NCBI GenBank assembly: GCA_021613375.1
Contig: CM038709.1
Location: 35,434,428-35,498,427, forward strand
From: Megaleporinus macrocephalus
Lineage: Eukaryota; Chordata; Actinopteri; Characiformes; Anostomidae
Direction: 5' to 3'
DNA: 64,000 nt
Part shown: in pieces, positions 1 to 11,484 of the stretch
Layout: the number at the start of each line of letters is the position of its first letter
Numbering within the stretch: the first letter of the stretch is position 1
Program-made: the position numbers and the translations under genes
Notes under the pieces: model-generated
The model's input: only the letters and a program-made list of their open reading frames with translations
Database searches by the model: none
Told to the model about the DNA's origin: nothing

Positions 1-262
1 ACGAACACAACCATGTTGGCTGACTTGCGACAAATGCTGGTTGAAGAATAAGATGCCATGCCACAGTAGTGTGTGACCAGGCTGGTGACCAGCATAAAGA
101 GGAGGTGCCAGGCTGTTATGGCTGTGTATCGTTCTTCAAACTTCAATCATTCAGTCCACCAAAGACCAAACCAGTAAATGGCAGAATAAGCTCTTTGGCA
201 TTGGCAGAGATGATTTGGCAAATTGTTCATGAGCGCAACCCACATACTCAGTCTTCAGCTCA
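1..262 (+). mobile_element. Tc1/mariner-like transposase 3' remnant
   Basis: This stretch is closely similar to 12349-12587, the 3' end of a second, longer Tc1/mariner-like copy in the window. Both encode the C-terminal part of a DDE transposase, in the region after the family's usual PDLNPIEHLWD block. Here the frame is broken and the element runs off the left edge, so only its tail is visible. It is a dead copy. Confidence 0.75.
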
Positions 263-692
263 TCCCACAAATGCAAGTACCTTACAAATGTGGCACCATT
301 TATAAGGGAAAATAACAGGCCTTTTTAAATGAAATGTATTGCCAAGAAGCATTGTTACAATAAAGAAATAATCTACCACACACAAATTTTCTTACTTTTT
401 GTGTTAAGTTTATAATATAATGTAGGACTGAGACCAAGCAACACTTCCGTGCTCATACGTCATACTGACACCTGGTCATATGATATATATATAGCTGTCT
501 CGTAAACAGAGAGCTAGCGTACATATCTAACCTTACACAACAGAATTATATTTTACCGTGATGTGTAGACATTCTTTTTGCTGAACAGCGAAACAGAAAC
601 TAAAACACGAGATTTAATTTACACTGAGTTAAATATTTTGTGTTAATGAGTAGATTGATTAATTAGTTTTATTAAAGAATATGCGAACTCAC
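263..692. other. AT-rich spacer, no gene seen
   Basis: I see no coding signal, RNA gene or well-formed repeat here apart from a short AT run near 482-492. Confidence 0.5.
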
Positions 693-1030
693 CGCGAGGT
701 CTACCGAAAAGAATGGTGAGAACATCTGGAGAAAATGAGAGCCAGCAAAAACGAGTCATTCTTTCCAACCTTCGGTCGGACTTGGTGTTTCTTGTACGAC
801 TGAATTCGCTTTCGAAACTCTCGCTGTTGTTTATCCCCACCTGCATTGAGACAAGCTCGGCCCCCTGCACTAACATTGGCTAACATTTACTACGCACAGC
901 GATCTGCTGGTGATTAGCCAATCCTAGTACTGCGTTCAAGCCAATCGTGGCACTGAAGGTGGTGCTTGCCTGTAAACAGGTGGGAAACAAAATCACGGTT
1001 CCCCAAGGCGTTCTTGATAATCACGTGACT
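693..1030 (-). promoter_or_regulatory. Candidate promoter plus first exon of an unidentified minus-strand gene
   Basis: This block is clearly richer in GC and CpG than its surroundings. On the minus strand an open frame starts at ATG 876 (a second ATG in another frame is at 886) and reaches a strong splice donor, CGCG|GTGAGT, with the exon ending at 693. Upstream, on the promoter side, are two CCAAT boxes at 918-922 and 941-945 and a palindromic E-box TCACGTGA at 1021-1028. I do not recognise the roughly 60 codons before the donor. It could be a first exon whose remaining exons lie left of the window, or a non-coding CpG island. The neighbouring EPCIP gene points the same way but lies upstream, so this is not its promoter. 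Confidence 0.35.
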
Positions 1031-1302
1031 GTCACTTCCCTCTCAATGTGCTTACACACCGACGGACGCTTTAAGGTGTAGCACACATGGATGTTCTGCT
1101 GGAAGACTGTTAATCATTTAAAAAGGGGGGGGTAAGGACGACCATGCTTTATGATGTTAATTTAAAGAATAAAATAACCTACCTTCATTTATTTCTATTC
1201 TATTTTTTAAACTATGGCACATAATTTAACATAACAATAGAAAAGTTTCTAATAATTATGACTTAGTATTTCATAATAGCAAGTCATTATTAAGAGATAT
1301 TA

Positions 1303-1880
1303 AGGGTGTGTTTCAAAACCTGAGCTGCCTACATAGACAGCATTTTACGTCATAGTATGCGCGCTCCCGACATGTAGGCTGTCCTGATTCTTAGATACCT
1401 TAAACATGCTGTTTACTGAGGCACCTTATTTTGCCCTGATTTTCAGGAAGCAGCGAACGCTAAGGCAATCCCATGATGCAATGCAGGCAAATCTACGAGC
1501 AGTGAAGTCGTTTTAAAATGTAAATTATTTTGATTCTTTCTGGTGTTTTAATGTGTTTCTTGTCATATAATCACACAAAACAGCATTTTCTTTGCAACTT
1601 TTCAACGAGTTGACCATTTTGCAGTTTTATTCTCGAGCTATTAGCATTTATGCTAGCAGAATTTTAAGCCTTGGGCTATTGTTTTGGATGCCGGCTGGTA
1701 ACTTAGCAACCAGCTAAACCACCGGCCCAGTGCTGCAGTGGGCGGGAACAAGCCATGGCACAGTCTCTCTCTAACTAGATTGTCTTAATAATCTGTTTTA
1801 TGAGGAGAGATATCAGACAGAACGCTGCCTACATAGTCAGTGCCTACTTAGACAGCTCACTAGGTTTTGAGACACACCCT
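1303..1880. mobile_element. Palindromic MITE with long terminal inverted repeats
   Basis: The left end starts AGGGTGTGTTTCAAAACCT. The right end, read backwards, starts AGGGTGTGTCTCAAAACCT. The similarity continues inward with a shared GCTG-CTA-CATAG-type block on both arms. The interior has no transposase frame, so this is a non-autonomous DNA transposon. The flanks (TTA on the left, ATAA on the right) do not settle the target-site duplication, so I do not assign a superfamily. Confidence 0.75.
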
Positions 1881-1992
1881 ATAAGTCATGATTATGAGAT
1901 AGTATTATATACGTATGACTTACTATCATAATCAAAATAGTCAGTCATAATTCTTAGTAAGTCAAAATAATTAGGCATAATTAGATAGTAAG

Positions 1993-2142
1993 TAATAAAT
2001 ATGCCAATGATAATTCTTTACTATACTTTCTGTTACTATTTTCTTACTGTATGGTCTTTTTCGGGCTTAATAAATATGCCAATGATAATTCTTTACTATA
2101 CTTTCTGTTACTATTTTCTTACTGCATGGTCTTTTTCAGGCT
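1993..2142. repeat. Tandem duplication, 75-bp unit, two copies
   Basis: Positions 1993-2067 and 2068-2142 are near-identical 75-bp copies. I counted two differences: GTATGG against GCATGG, and TCGGG against TCAGG. The unit is AT-rich and non-coding. Such low divergence implies a recent duplication. Confidence 0.9.
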
Positions 2143-4140
2143 TTCATAGAAAGCAGTGTTAGCTGCTGAAATAATTCACAGAATAATTCACATTCTTCCT
2201 TTAGTTTTAGCCAGGATGTTATATTAACTAAATGCAATAAATTCTCTTGCAGGCAGCCATTAGCCACATTTACGGTAAATGTTTAGCTGACGAACATCAT
2301 CTTATTATAACTTATAAGGGAAAATGTAGTTACTGAAAATGTGGCTGGAAATAGACCTTTCTTATTCCACAGTGCACCTTAATGACACATATGCAAGCGT
2401 TGGTTAGCACTGTTTGGGATGAATAATCAATACTTAATTATTACAGCTTTTCATTTTGAACACAAGATGCTCAACTTGTTGGTGTGAAATGTGTAATCTA
2501 AATCAAGAGCATGTTTACAAGTAAAGAAATTAAATTATAACTCTACTGTAATCTAAAAATACAAAAAGTGCCATTTGATAATATATTGTCACTGCTGTAT
2601 GGAATCATGTGACAGTTTAATGTAGATTACTGTTAGCAACTATCTAGCTAGTTAATTCATGTGGGATGTGTTTGCAGTGGTATGAAACCAGTTATTTTAT
2701 ATTGGAAGATATTTGGAAACAAAAAATGCTAATTAGGCCAGTAAAACTAGTATAGTCTGCTCACAAGCAAAACCAACACATTGTGTTTCTGATGCTGGTA
2801 CACTGGTCAACCAACATGGTCATGCTGTTCGACCAGCTAAACAAACACTAGACCCAGCATGGAATTAAAAAACAAAACATTTAATACAAACAGTGAATAT
2901 TCACTCATAGTCCACTTTATTAAGAATACAGTGGTTTCTAGGTTACTGCAAGGTTAAGTGGTCAACCCCCAAAAAATAAGAATACGTTTTTTGGAATGTT
3001 TTATTATAAACTATCTTTCTGCTTTGGAAAATTAAAGAAAGGCACAAATACTTTTGTAGTACTTTTCCATTATTAGCCATTTATCCCCTTTCATTGAAAG
3101 CTCACTCAATGGCACCCTCTAGTGTTTTACAGTCATATTATGACAGACTTTACAGTGATTTCTGATGGATTGCATGATAACCAAAACTTGCTAACATGTT
3201 ATCTCAGCCCAGGGGTCCTTGGGAAATGAAATCAGAAAGAAGATGTGAGACTAGGCTTCACAGATGACCCCAGCTATAATAGTAGTATAATAGTAGGCAA
3301 TAACATTGCTTGTACCATGTTTCAGTCCTGCTACTGATGGACTATATATCTTATCCAATTTCTTGTGATAAACTACTACACAAACAGTAATTTCAATAAA
3401 TTCAAATACTGACAGCTTGAATTTGTGCTTGAGTGCTCAAGTACATGCCCACTGCCCCACTATCCACAATACCATGTGATCTGTGATAATTAATGCTCAG
3501 TGTGACTAAACAAACATTGTAAGCAGGACTCATTCTGGTGATGACACCAATACAAAATTGTTTTTTAATTTTCGCTTTATTAGGAAGCAGCTCAATAGCT
3601 TTGTTGTGCATGTCCATAACATCAACAGCTGATACTTTTGATTGCTTATTTTAAAAAAAACATTCACAATATTCTGCTAACAAAAAGAATTTCTACATCT
3701 CATTTAAATAAATGAAAAAACTAAATTCTGTGGAAAAGTTCAAAATCTTATACAGTATTATTAGACAGCCAATCATAATAGAGCTCATTTATCTTAGACT
3801 AGTCCCAAAGGCACAATAAAAACTGGAAAACAAAAAAATGATCCCTTTTTATTTTTCTAGTTTGTTAAATGCAGTAAACAAACAGTAGTTTTGTATTCAG
3901 ATATGTGTCTTTTTAAAGAATATGCAATTTATTTCTTTTTTTTAAATCTACAACACTGTAAAAGTATTTAGCCCAAACGTTGACAGCAGACACAATTCAG
4001 TAATTAAAAAAAACACATTTAGAGTTTAAAAAATCTGGATGAGCATATAGAAATTTGTCTAATGACAGATAATGCTTCTGTTGGTAGCAGAGAACATCAA
4101 CAAAAGCATGTTCTGCTTGAGCCTTTTTAACTAAATAAAA
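2143..4140. other. Spacer without recognised gene
   Basis: No convincing exon, RNA gene or intact mobile element was seen in this AT-rich stretch. The short open frames are isolated, lack splice context and resemble nothing I recognise. Confidence 0.5.
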
Positions 4141-4390
4141 ACATCCATGTTACATTTTACCCTGGTCTAGGTTGTTACCCTGGTTTAGGTTGTTGCATTG
4201 CACTGGGTGAAATTGTTGCTCTGGGATAGGTTATTGCCCTGGTTTGGGCTGTTGCATTGCACTGGGTTAGGTTATTGGCCTGGCTTAGGTTTTTACTATG
4301 GGTTAAGTTGTTACCCTGGGTTAGCTTAATTCCCCTTGGTTAGGTTTTTATTTTGGGTTAAGTTGTTACCCTAGGTTAGGTTGTGACATA
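4141..4390 (+). repeat. Degenerate minisatellite, CCCTGGGTTAGGTTGTT-type unit
   Basis: About a dozen imperfect units of roughly 17-22 bp follow each other, each a variant of 'accctgggttaggttgtt'. Variants include 'gcattgcactgggtta' and 'ttttgggttaagttg'. Unit length and sequence drift, so this is an old array. A short piece of the same unit reappears at 5918-5945. Confidence 0.85.
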
Positions 4391-6236
4391 CTAAATATAT
4401 TAAATGTGAGCCCCTTAAGCAGATTTACTTTTTATTTACCTTCTTTACTTACAAAACATAGAATGTAGTCTGTGCAAAATTTATGGCACATTTTATGCTT
4501 TATTTTCTCCAATATGTATACATAAACAGAAACGGTGTCAAATTAAGTTCATGTTAACTTACTGTACTTAGAAAATCAATAAAACAAGAAAATTTACTGG
4601 GGTCAACTTTTGCAAAACCAATGTGGGATTTTACAGTTATGAGCCAAGCAGGTGGAAAATTTGAGCAGGAAATGTTGATCTTCCTAGACATTCAGTTCCT
4701 GAGTCCACACTCGTATGGAATGAGGAAGTGATATTCATTTTTTTCTTCAGCTTCAGACAGCTACATTTATGAGCAAACCATTCAACTCTTGTGGATTTTA
4801 TAGAGAAGGGTTTGAGCATCCGTCTCCTTGTTGTTGTCAACAACAATTAAATCATTCACTCACTACCTTTAAACCGTGTGGAAACTGTAAAACATGCTGT
4901 TATCTAGTATTGCATGCACAACATTTGGATGCCCCCAGTCAATGTTTTGTTGATAATATAAGTGAAAATAAGTTAAACATTCTTTACAGAGAGTTTTTGT
5001 TGTTTTTTACTTTCACATTTTTTAAAAAATCATCATGATGAACAAACCAATGAAAAAAATGTACATTAACTAACATTACGCTGTTTTTTCTGCTATAAAG
5101 TTAACATTTTGGGGACAACAGTTACACTATGCAATTTTTGCACACTAGACAGTGTCACTTTACACCAAGTTAAAAATAGTATTAACCAGACAGCATGGTC
5201 ATAAATCTGTCTAGTAAATTATGAGACTATAGCACACAAGCACTTATTTTTGTCATGAACAATTAGGAATATTATGGAAAACTAAAATGTTAATAAACAG
5301 TAGGCTTATAGAGTAGTATGAAAATAAAAATTTTGCTACATAAATATTATACATATAACACCAGTCTAACAGCAAAAGTTACTAAAGGTTAAACAGTCTT
5401 ATCAAAACAATTGCCTGATGCTGGTTGCTAAAACGTATCAAATAACACCACCACCCTGCGTGTTTGAAACCTAGGTTTGATTCCCTGCATGGAAGAAAGT
5501 GGAATTTGCACAAGAGAGTTTAAGTTAACTCAGTATGTCAGTATGTTGTTTTCCACATTTTTACAAGTATGTACTATCCAAGCATTTATCTTTTTTTTTT
5601 TTAAATAGTTAATTAACATATTCAAAACAAATACACTTAACATGTGTGCCATAACATTTGCACAGGCCACATATTATGTTTAATTTTGTACTCAAGTGTG
5701 TTACCTTCAGTAAATAAAGAATAATTTTGTACTCAACATGCAGGAGTGTGTTCTCTGTAGAGGATAAGCTTAGTTACATGCAGCAACAAAGTTTTGCCCA
5801 GTGTGCTTAAACATTTGCATACAATTGCAGTCACTTTCTTTGAAAAAAAGGTCACTTAGTTTTATGGTTCTAAAAAAAGATTAGTCCAGTTGTTAATCAG
5901 ATCATGCTTGGAACCAAGGTTGTTGCCCTGGGTTAGGTTGTTACCTGCACTGACTTGATGGACAGAAGGTCTTTATAAAAAGAGAATCTTGACTGACATT
6001 AAGAATGGCAGGCTAAAAGTTTATGACAAATTGCTGAGGAATTCAGGCCCAGGAAATCAATAACACATACAATCTGATTATTCCTTTATAGTTTCTTTAA
6101 TGTTTATACGGGTGTGGGTGGAGTGTAGGCTTCAGTGGGAACAAAATATTTTCTAGTGTAAAGTATTACTTTAATGAATGCATTCCTCAGGTCATGGAAT
6201 TGCAATCTCAAGAAGGCCTAGATGTAAATGTCTGGT
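4391..6236. other. Spacer downstream of EPCIP, no gene seen
   Basis: This is AT-rich DNA with no recognised gene. At 5918-5945 lie two more units of the 'gccctgggttaggttgtt' minisatellite. A minus-strand ATTAAA near 6170-6175 is a possible poly(A) signal for the EPCIP gene that ends at 6237. Confidence 0.45.
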
Positions 6237-6926
6237 CTAGTATATAAAAGTTAGGATTGATGGTTTTCTTTCCAGTTCTTCACTCTGCACATCTTCTTCT
6301 GATAGGGTGAGGTTAGTGAACTGCTGCTTAAGGGCCTGGAATGAAGGTCCGACCACACTGTATGCCTTTAAGTGCTGGACCATCGACAGTGACCACACAT
6401 CCAGAAAGGCAATTCTGAGGCTGCTGTCCTGCATATCTGACCCTGCTTCAGAGACTATGTTCAGCACTTGGTTTTGGTGCAGTGCCCCTTTGGAGGAGGT
6501 GAAAACTTGAAGCTTTCTCAGACCAATGAGGGTGAGATATTGGGTTGGGTCTAGGAGAGGGACAGAGGCACACAGAGACAGCCTGAGCTCTGGGACATGG
6601 CTGCCATTTAGGAGCTCCCTCAGCACCCAGGTTTCACGCACCCACACCGTCACCGTCTGGCTGCCATCCTGCCGCAGGCGGCCGGGGGTCAGTAATGAGC
6701 GAGGCAAGGTGTTGCAGCTGCACAACAGGTTAGCTAGTGCCTCGTCGCAATGTCGCACTGCTGTTGCACAGCTGCAGTTGCGCAAGCTGTTGCTGTGGAT
6801 GGTGCTGTCGAACAGCAGCGTGATGTTAGGGCGGAGGTAGGGGTGAGCCTCAGTGCTCGCAAAGTGCAAAGGGAGGAGAACACACAGAAGAGGCTGGAAA
6901 CAAGAAGATGGCATTTTAATGTCCAT
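6237..6926 (-). CDS. EPCIP: EPCIP/C21orf62-like secreted cysteine-rich protein
   Basis: A single uninterrupted 229-codon frame, close to the roughly 219 residues of human C21orf62 (now EPCIP, exosomal polycystin-1-interacting protein). Residues 1-27 look like a signal peptide, with a charged start, a hydrophobic LLCVLLPLHF core and a small-residue cleavage area. Family hallmarks are visible: NCSC followed by C-D-ALANLLCSC-T near residues 50-75, a conserved IAFLDVWSL block in the C-terminal half, and a terminal LTFIY like the human VTFIY end. Several N-glycosylation sequons (NIT, NCS, NGS, NLT) fit a secreted product. ATG 6926 has A at -3 and G at +4. Methionine 5 is a possible alternative start, but either choice keeps the signal peptide. 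A splice acceptor (pyrimidine tract then GGCAG) puts the start of the coding exon at 6962, implying a non-coding 5' exon upstream. Molecular function is poorly known, and I infer only secretion. Open frames on the opposite strand are shadows. Confidence 0.88.
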   Translation of the reverse strand: MDIKMPSSCFQPLLCVLLPLHFASTEAHPYLRPNITLLFDSTIHSNSLRNCSCATAVRHCDEALANLLCSCNTLPRSLLTPGRLRQDGSQTVTVWVRETWVLRELLNGSHVPELRLSLCASVPLLDPTQYLTLIGLRKLQVFTSSKGALHQNQVLNIVSEAGSDMQDSSLRIAFLDVWSLSMVQHLKAYSVVGPSFQALKQQFTNLTLSEEDVQSEELERKPSILTFIY

Positions 6927-7504
6927 GCTGGTCTACATCCTGGTCCAGAAATGATTCTGCATCTGCCACAGAAAAAAATATATTGTATCAATCATAATAA
7001 AATGCTCATGACTGATAATAACTCTTTGAATTAGGGTTTCCGAGTTTCCAGCTTTGGTTTGGTGAATCATACTGCAACACAAACACATTAGATCAAACCA
7101 TTAGGCACACACATTTGAATAGCACCCCCATCTGTGTAACACCACCCATGGCTTCAGTGCTACTATTGCAAATATTTGCCAGTTTTTTTCTCACAAGCAT
7201 CTAAGCTGCTAACATCATGTGGAAAGCCCTGATCATGGAAACCGCTCTGCTGGAACTGTGTGTATAAAGGTTTATTTTCAATGGTAACATTGCAGCTACA
7301 GTCGGCAAAACCATGTATATCTAACACAAGGCAGAATTTTCTGATTAACCAGCTTCTTTGAATTTTGAATGTCCTTGCTCCACCTTAAATGGTGCAGCAG
7401 TTGTGTTCTAGTGCCTCAGACAACTGCTGTTAACTGCAGCAGCATTAAAGGTTTTACAAAAAAAATTGAAGGTGGAATAAGGAGCTGGCGTTAGTCTCAT
7501 GTGG

Positions 7505-7747
7505 CTGACTGCTGGGTCACTTTAACACTGCACTGGAGGAGGATGGGTCTCACCTTGTGAGTCTGGTTCCTCTCAATGTTTCTGCCTCCAGTCTGAGGGT
7601 GTTTTTCCTTGCCATTGTTACCTCTATCTTGCTCACTGGATGATATATGTTGTAACTGTCTGTTTTCAAAACTCTGTAAATCTGCTTTGGGACAACATCG
7701 TTGTAAAAAGCGCTATATAAGTAAACTTTATTTGACTTGACTTGACA
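7505..7747 (+). mobile_element. 3' end of an L2-like LINE, plus orientation
   Basis: This fragment ends in GCGCTATATAAG, then a T-rich stretch and TTGACTTGACTTGAC. It is the reverse complement of the 3' ends at about 36295 and 32866. It is 5' truncated and carries only 3' UTR. The TTGAC repeats at the end are the simple-repeat tail typical of L2-type insertions. It lies just upstream of the EPCIP gene. Confidence 0.75.
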
Positions 7748-9583
7748 CTGGCAACACAACTTTACCTAAAAGCAGGAATAATGCAAACAGGAAAAGACAA
7801 AGGAAATATAAGGACTACATTGTGCTAAGTAAATTACATTGTGCTAAGGCTGGTTTGGGATTAAACTCATTTCAAAATTGGCCTACACAAGACACAGTAA
7901 ATAAACAAGAGGATGTTTTTGTTACTCATTAGCTGTTTTGATATTTATTTAAAATTGGGCATTCTCATATTTGCTGATGGTGCAAGTGAATTTTGAAATG
8001 AGGTATGGCACTGAATACACATTCTGAAACATTTAGGTTGGTAGTATTATACATTACCAGAAAATGTGGATGCTGCTCAACAGAAGTGAGATCAGGTCTG
8101 TAGAGAAGGAAAAAACAAAATATGCAGGTAAAACAACTGACACAACCTCTGGAAAAAGCATGATATCATGAAATAAATCTGAACTTCCTGCCCTATCATG
8201 CCCTGAAAATCTATGGATATAGCCTAAAACAATGTTCCATTGACTGTGAATTAATTACTTTCAATGCTCGTTTGTAGAATGAAGCAAACTTTCAAACTTA
8301 CTACCACAAGAAAACATCAGCCCGGGTATCCAGGCAGTTAAAGTAAATATCTTGCTCAGTTCTTGACTTTTTTATTGGGCTGTGAGCCAAGGCATGGCAA
8401 GTCCAGACTGTCTAACCACAGATGCCCCTGAATCATTCAGTCCAACTTTACCAAGCCATCAAGGAGAAGTCCCTCCTTGCCTGTTAAAGTCTTCAGCCCA
8501 GCAGTGCTCAGGCTTGTTAAATCTAGGAAAAGTAAAAACACAACTTCTTGGCAATGAATAAAAGGCACGCTTACAAGTCCCTGACTTCCAGGAACTGCTT
8601 TAACACCTCTTTCCCCTCCCATTCTCTTAAGCCTTTCAGAAGAAGACAGATAGACATTCCATCGTTGGCATTGGCTCTACAGCAGGACAAAACATACTCT
8701 GTGAGAAAATAGACATGACAGTGGGCCCAAAGAATCCTTTACGACCTTCTGCCTCAAGCTTATGCAACCTTATTAAGCTGCTGATGTGTAACTCCTGAGG
8801 AAACCAGTGTGCCAGATCCACATTTGGCAAATATGGCAGCCCAAACAGTAAAACATGGCAACAGCGGAAAATAAGACTCCATTGCACAGTGGGCCTTTTT
8901 TAATAGATCAAGAGATATGCACACTTAAGGGTTTAACAATAAACAATAATGTATTTAATAAGAACAGTAGTCTATTTTGGAACCCTACCGACATGTTAAC
9001 ACTTTTTATGAATTCTATAGTCATAATGCTTTATAAGTGCATTTATAGTGCATCATATGGCTCCCATACCATCTTGTAATATAAGAGATGAGTAAATGGC
9101 TTTATAAAGTCAGATTCCTTTGCTCATTATAACATCTGTTCAGTTACTAAGTTAACTATATTATATTCTGTTCAATTTAAACATTTAGTTTTTTGATGAA
9201 CATTTGAAACCAGTCTCAAATAATGCTTAATTTTAGCTAAGCTGGTAGTCACTACTGTGACAGGTCCAGGAAATGTAGTGAAATAGCATATCATCCTTGT
9301 CTGAACAAAACCTTAACTTTGTAATAGAATGAAAAAACTTTGAATGGGAGTTAATAGAGGATTTTTTCCCCTAAGCATTTTGGAGCAATTATGTTGGTCC
9401 AGTTATCATAAAATGTACACAAAATGTAAATAATAATAACTATTTTATGTCAAATTATGTCCAAAACAGCACATTTTGTTCCAACAGCAGTGATATATGC
9501 TTTATACAGCTACATGTAATTAAATGTCCTTCTGTCCATATCCAATTATATAGGCTTATGCCAGCCATTATAACATATTATAC
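7748..9583. other. Spacer without recognised gene
   Basis: Two minus-strand open frames (8437-8622 and 8636-8887) sit in a slightly GC-richer stretch at about 8330-8890. They match no family I know and have no clear splice context. A non-coding exon or an old repeat is equally possible. The rest is AT-rich and empty as far as I can see. Confidence 0.4.
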
Positions 9584-10100
9584 ATCAATCAACCTTTATT
9601 TAATCTCGGAAATACATTGAGGGATGACCCTCATTTTCAATGCAGCCGAGCAATGCACTTATAAAGCACTGTGAATACAGGATTTGTATCTTTACAACAA
9701 ATAAAAGCTTAGCAATATTTCACAGATATGGAAAGGCTATTCTAATGTCATCTACATGAGCAACTGATCCAGAGTTTATAATTAATGCCCTTGTTTATTC
9801 ACTAGTCCCAATCTTAACAAGGTGGCTGACGTGCAGGTACACTTCATTAGTGTAACAACGCAAGTTTACAAACTCTAAACTGCACCTACTGCAAACTGCA
9901 CCTACTGCAAACTTAAGTGGACCTAGAACAGAATGCTGTAGGACTCCACTGCTTATTTAATAGTTTATTTACAAACCGATAATGGTCAATCACCTAAGAA
10001 CTGATTCATGACCTGTGCCAGTACATGGACCCAATTAAGATTATCTAGGCTGTCTAGAATGTTACAACAAGATTAAACAGCACATGCAAAGAGTACATAC
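9584..10100 (-). mobile_element. Degenerate LINE remnant
   Basis: Positions 9584-9652 are identical, as reverse complement, to the 3' end of the plus-strand LINE at 51731-51799 (69 of 69 bases by eye). Further along the same strand, near 9925-9960, the translation shows GVLQHSVLGPL, a decayed form of the reverse transcriptase block GVPQGSVLGPL. The two parts lie closer together than in a full element. This is therefore either an internally deleted copy or a recent short 3' fragment beside an older LINE piece. A 16-bp unit is duplicated at about 9884-9915. Confidence 0.65.
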
Positions 10101-11480
10101 AACCAAAACAACTATGAGGCCAGAAATGGGTTAAGTTATACCAACAGCTGAACCGTACTGAGCAGCATTTCACTCATGAAGGCTTAACTGTAAAACTGCT
10201 TAAGTAAAAAGACAAATAGCCTTACAGTAGAGCACACTGCAAAATGCTGTGGGTAACAACTTTTAGGCATCCATGAAATGCATAGGATTTACATTTAGGT
10301 ACTAATCTTTTTTTTATCATAATTTTTATTTATGACTACAATAACTAGCCATTTACTCCCAGTCCCCTGAAACAGACTATGTACAAAAATAGCAATAATT
10401 GCTGTACAGTTTAACCAATGTAGATATAAATTACCTGTACCTTAATATTTATTTCAAATGGAATATGGTGAAGTAAAAAGCCAAAACCGTGTCACTGCAA
10501 ATATTGGCAGAACAAAAGTTGTGTAAGCAGTACTTTGGCAAATGCAACCCAAGGTCATCTGTAATATGTTGGAGGCCTGATATAATTTTTGACATTGCAG
10601 AGAGAACAGGAGAAAGCAGACAGAATTCCAGTGAAAACCCACCCTAAACACAAGATGTTACCCTCCCATTTCCACCCTTGCTATAAACATGTCCACTCCA
10701 GCTGCTAAAGTTGACTTTACTCCAAACTTTTTCCTTTTAAACACTTAGCCATTCTAGACAAATGCTCTGTTATTATAATGTGATTGGAAGTATTTTACTA
10801 AGATATATTAGGGCTAAACCAAGACAAACATCTTGCAGCAAAGAGGTGAATGGATGGAAAGAAGGGATGTGAAAAGTGAAGTTCAGACAGTCAGTAAGAT
10901 GAGATGGTCTGTTAGACTCAATGAATAAAACTCACCATGCAAGAAATATTTTTTCCATCAGCTGTTGAGTCCTTACATCCGAATCTCTGCTGCTTTACTC
11001 CTCATGTGCCCATTCTCTCCCAAGATCTTCCTTCCTCTCTCCTTCCCGTCTTTTCCATCTCTCCTCCCTTTGACTCACAGGCTTCCCTTTCCAAGGCCTC
11101 TCACATGGTCTCATTGGCAACCAATGTTCTCACTATGAGCTAAACAGTTCTCAGTCCTCTAATGGCACAAAGTCTAACGGTATGCTGCCATCTTGTGGAG
11201 GTAAAATGTAATTTAAAGGGGGGGTAGATTGATATATTGGATCATTTTCCTAAAGAAATACAAATAACTTCTAAAAGGTTCACAGTAACCAGTAAGGTAA
11301 ACTGAGCACTATTTCCACACAACAACTGTAGATGGAAATCATCTGATTAACTATTAACTATAGATAATTCATATTTTCAATGATAAGCACAAACTCATTT
11401 ATTATACTGTAAACTGGCTTATAGAATAACAGAAATTAGTTTTTGCTTTGAAGGAACACTTCTCATCAAACCTCTAACCT
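10101..11480. other. Spacer without recognised gene
   Basis: No gene is recognised. The plus-strand open frame at 10937-11143 is pyrimidine-rich, has no similarity I can name and probably reflects a CT-rich tract. Confidence 0.45.
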
Positions 11481-11484
11481 CCTA

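Noticed and set aside
1303..1880. Assignment of the palindromic MITE to piggyBac from its TTAA-like left flank
   Set aside because: The right flank reads ATAA, so a TTAA duplication is not shown. The superfamily is left open.
4141..4390. CRISPR-like or telomere-like repeat array
   Set aside because: The units are imperfect, adjacent and without spacers, and the genome is vertebrate. The period is not the 6-bp telomere repeat. It is a minisatellite.
6526..6840. Plus-strand 104-codon ORF and other frames over 6237-6991
   Set aside because: They are shadows of the EPCIP exon, whose minus-strand frame has a signal peptide and family motifs.
8437..8887. Two adjoining minus-strand ORFs as a possible gene
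   Set aside because: There is no recognisable domain, no clear splice sites and no continuity between frames. Kept only as an unassigned stretch.
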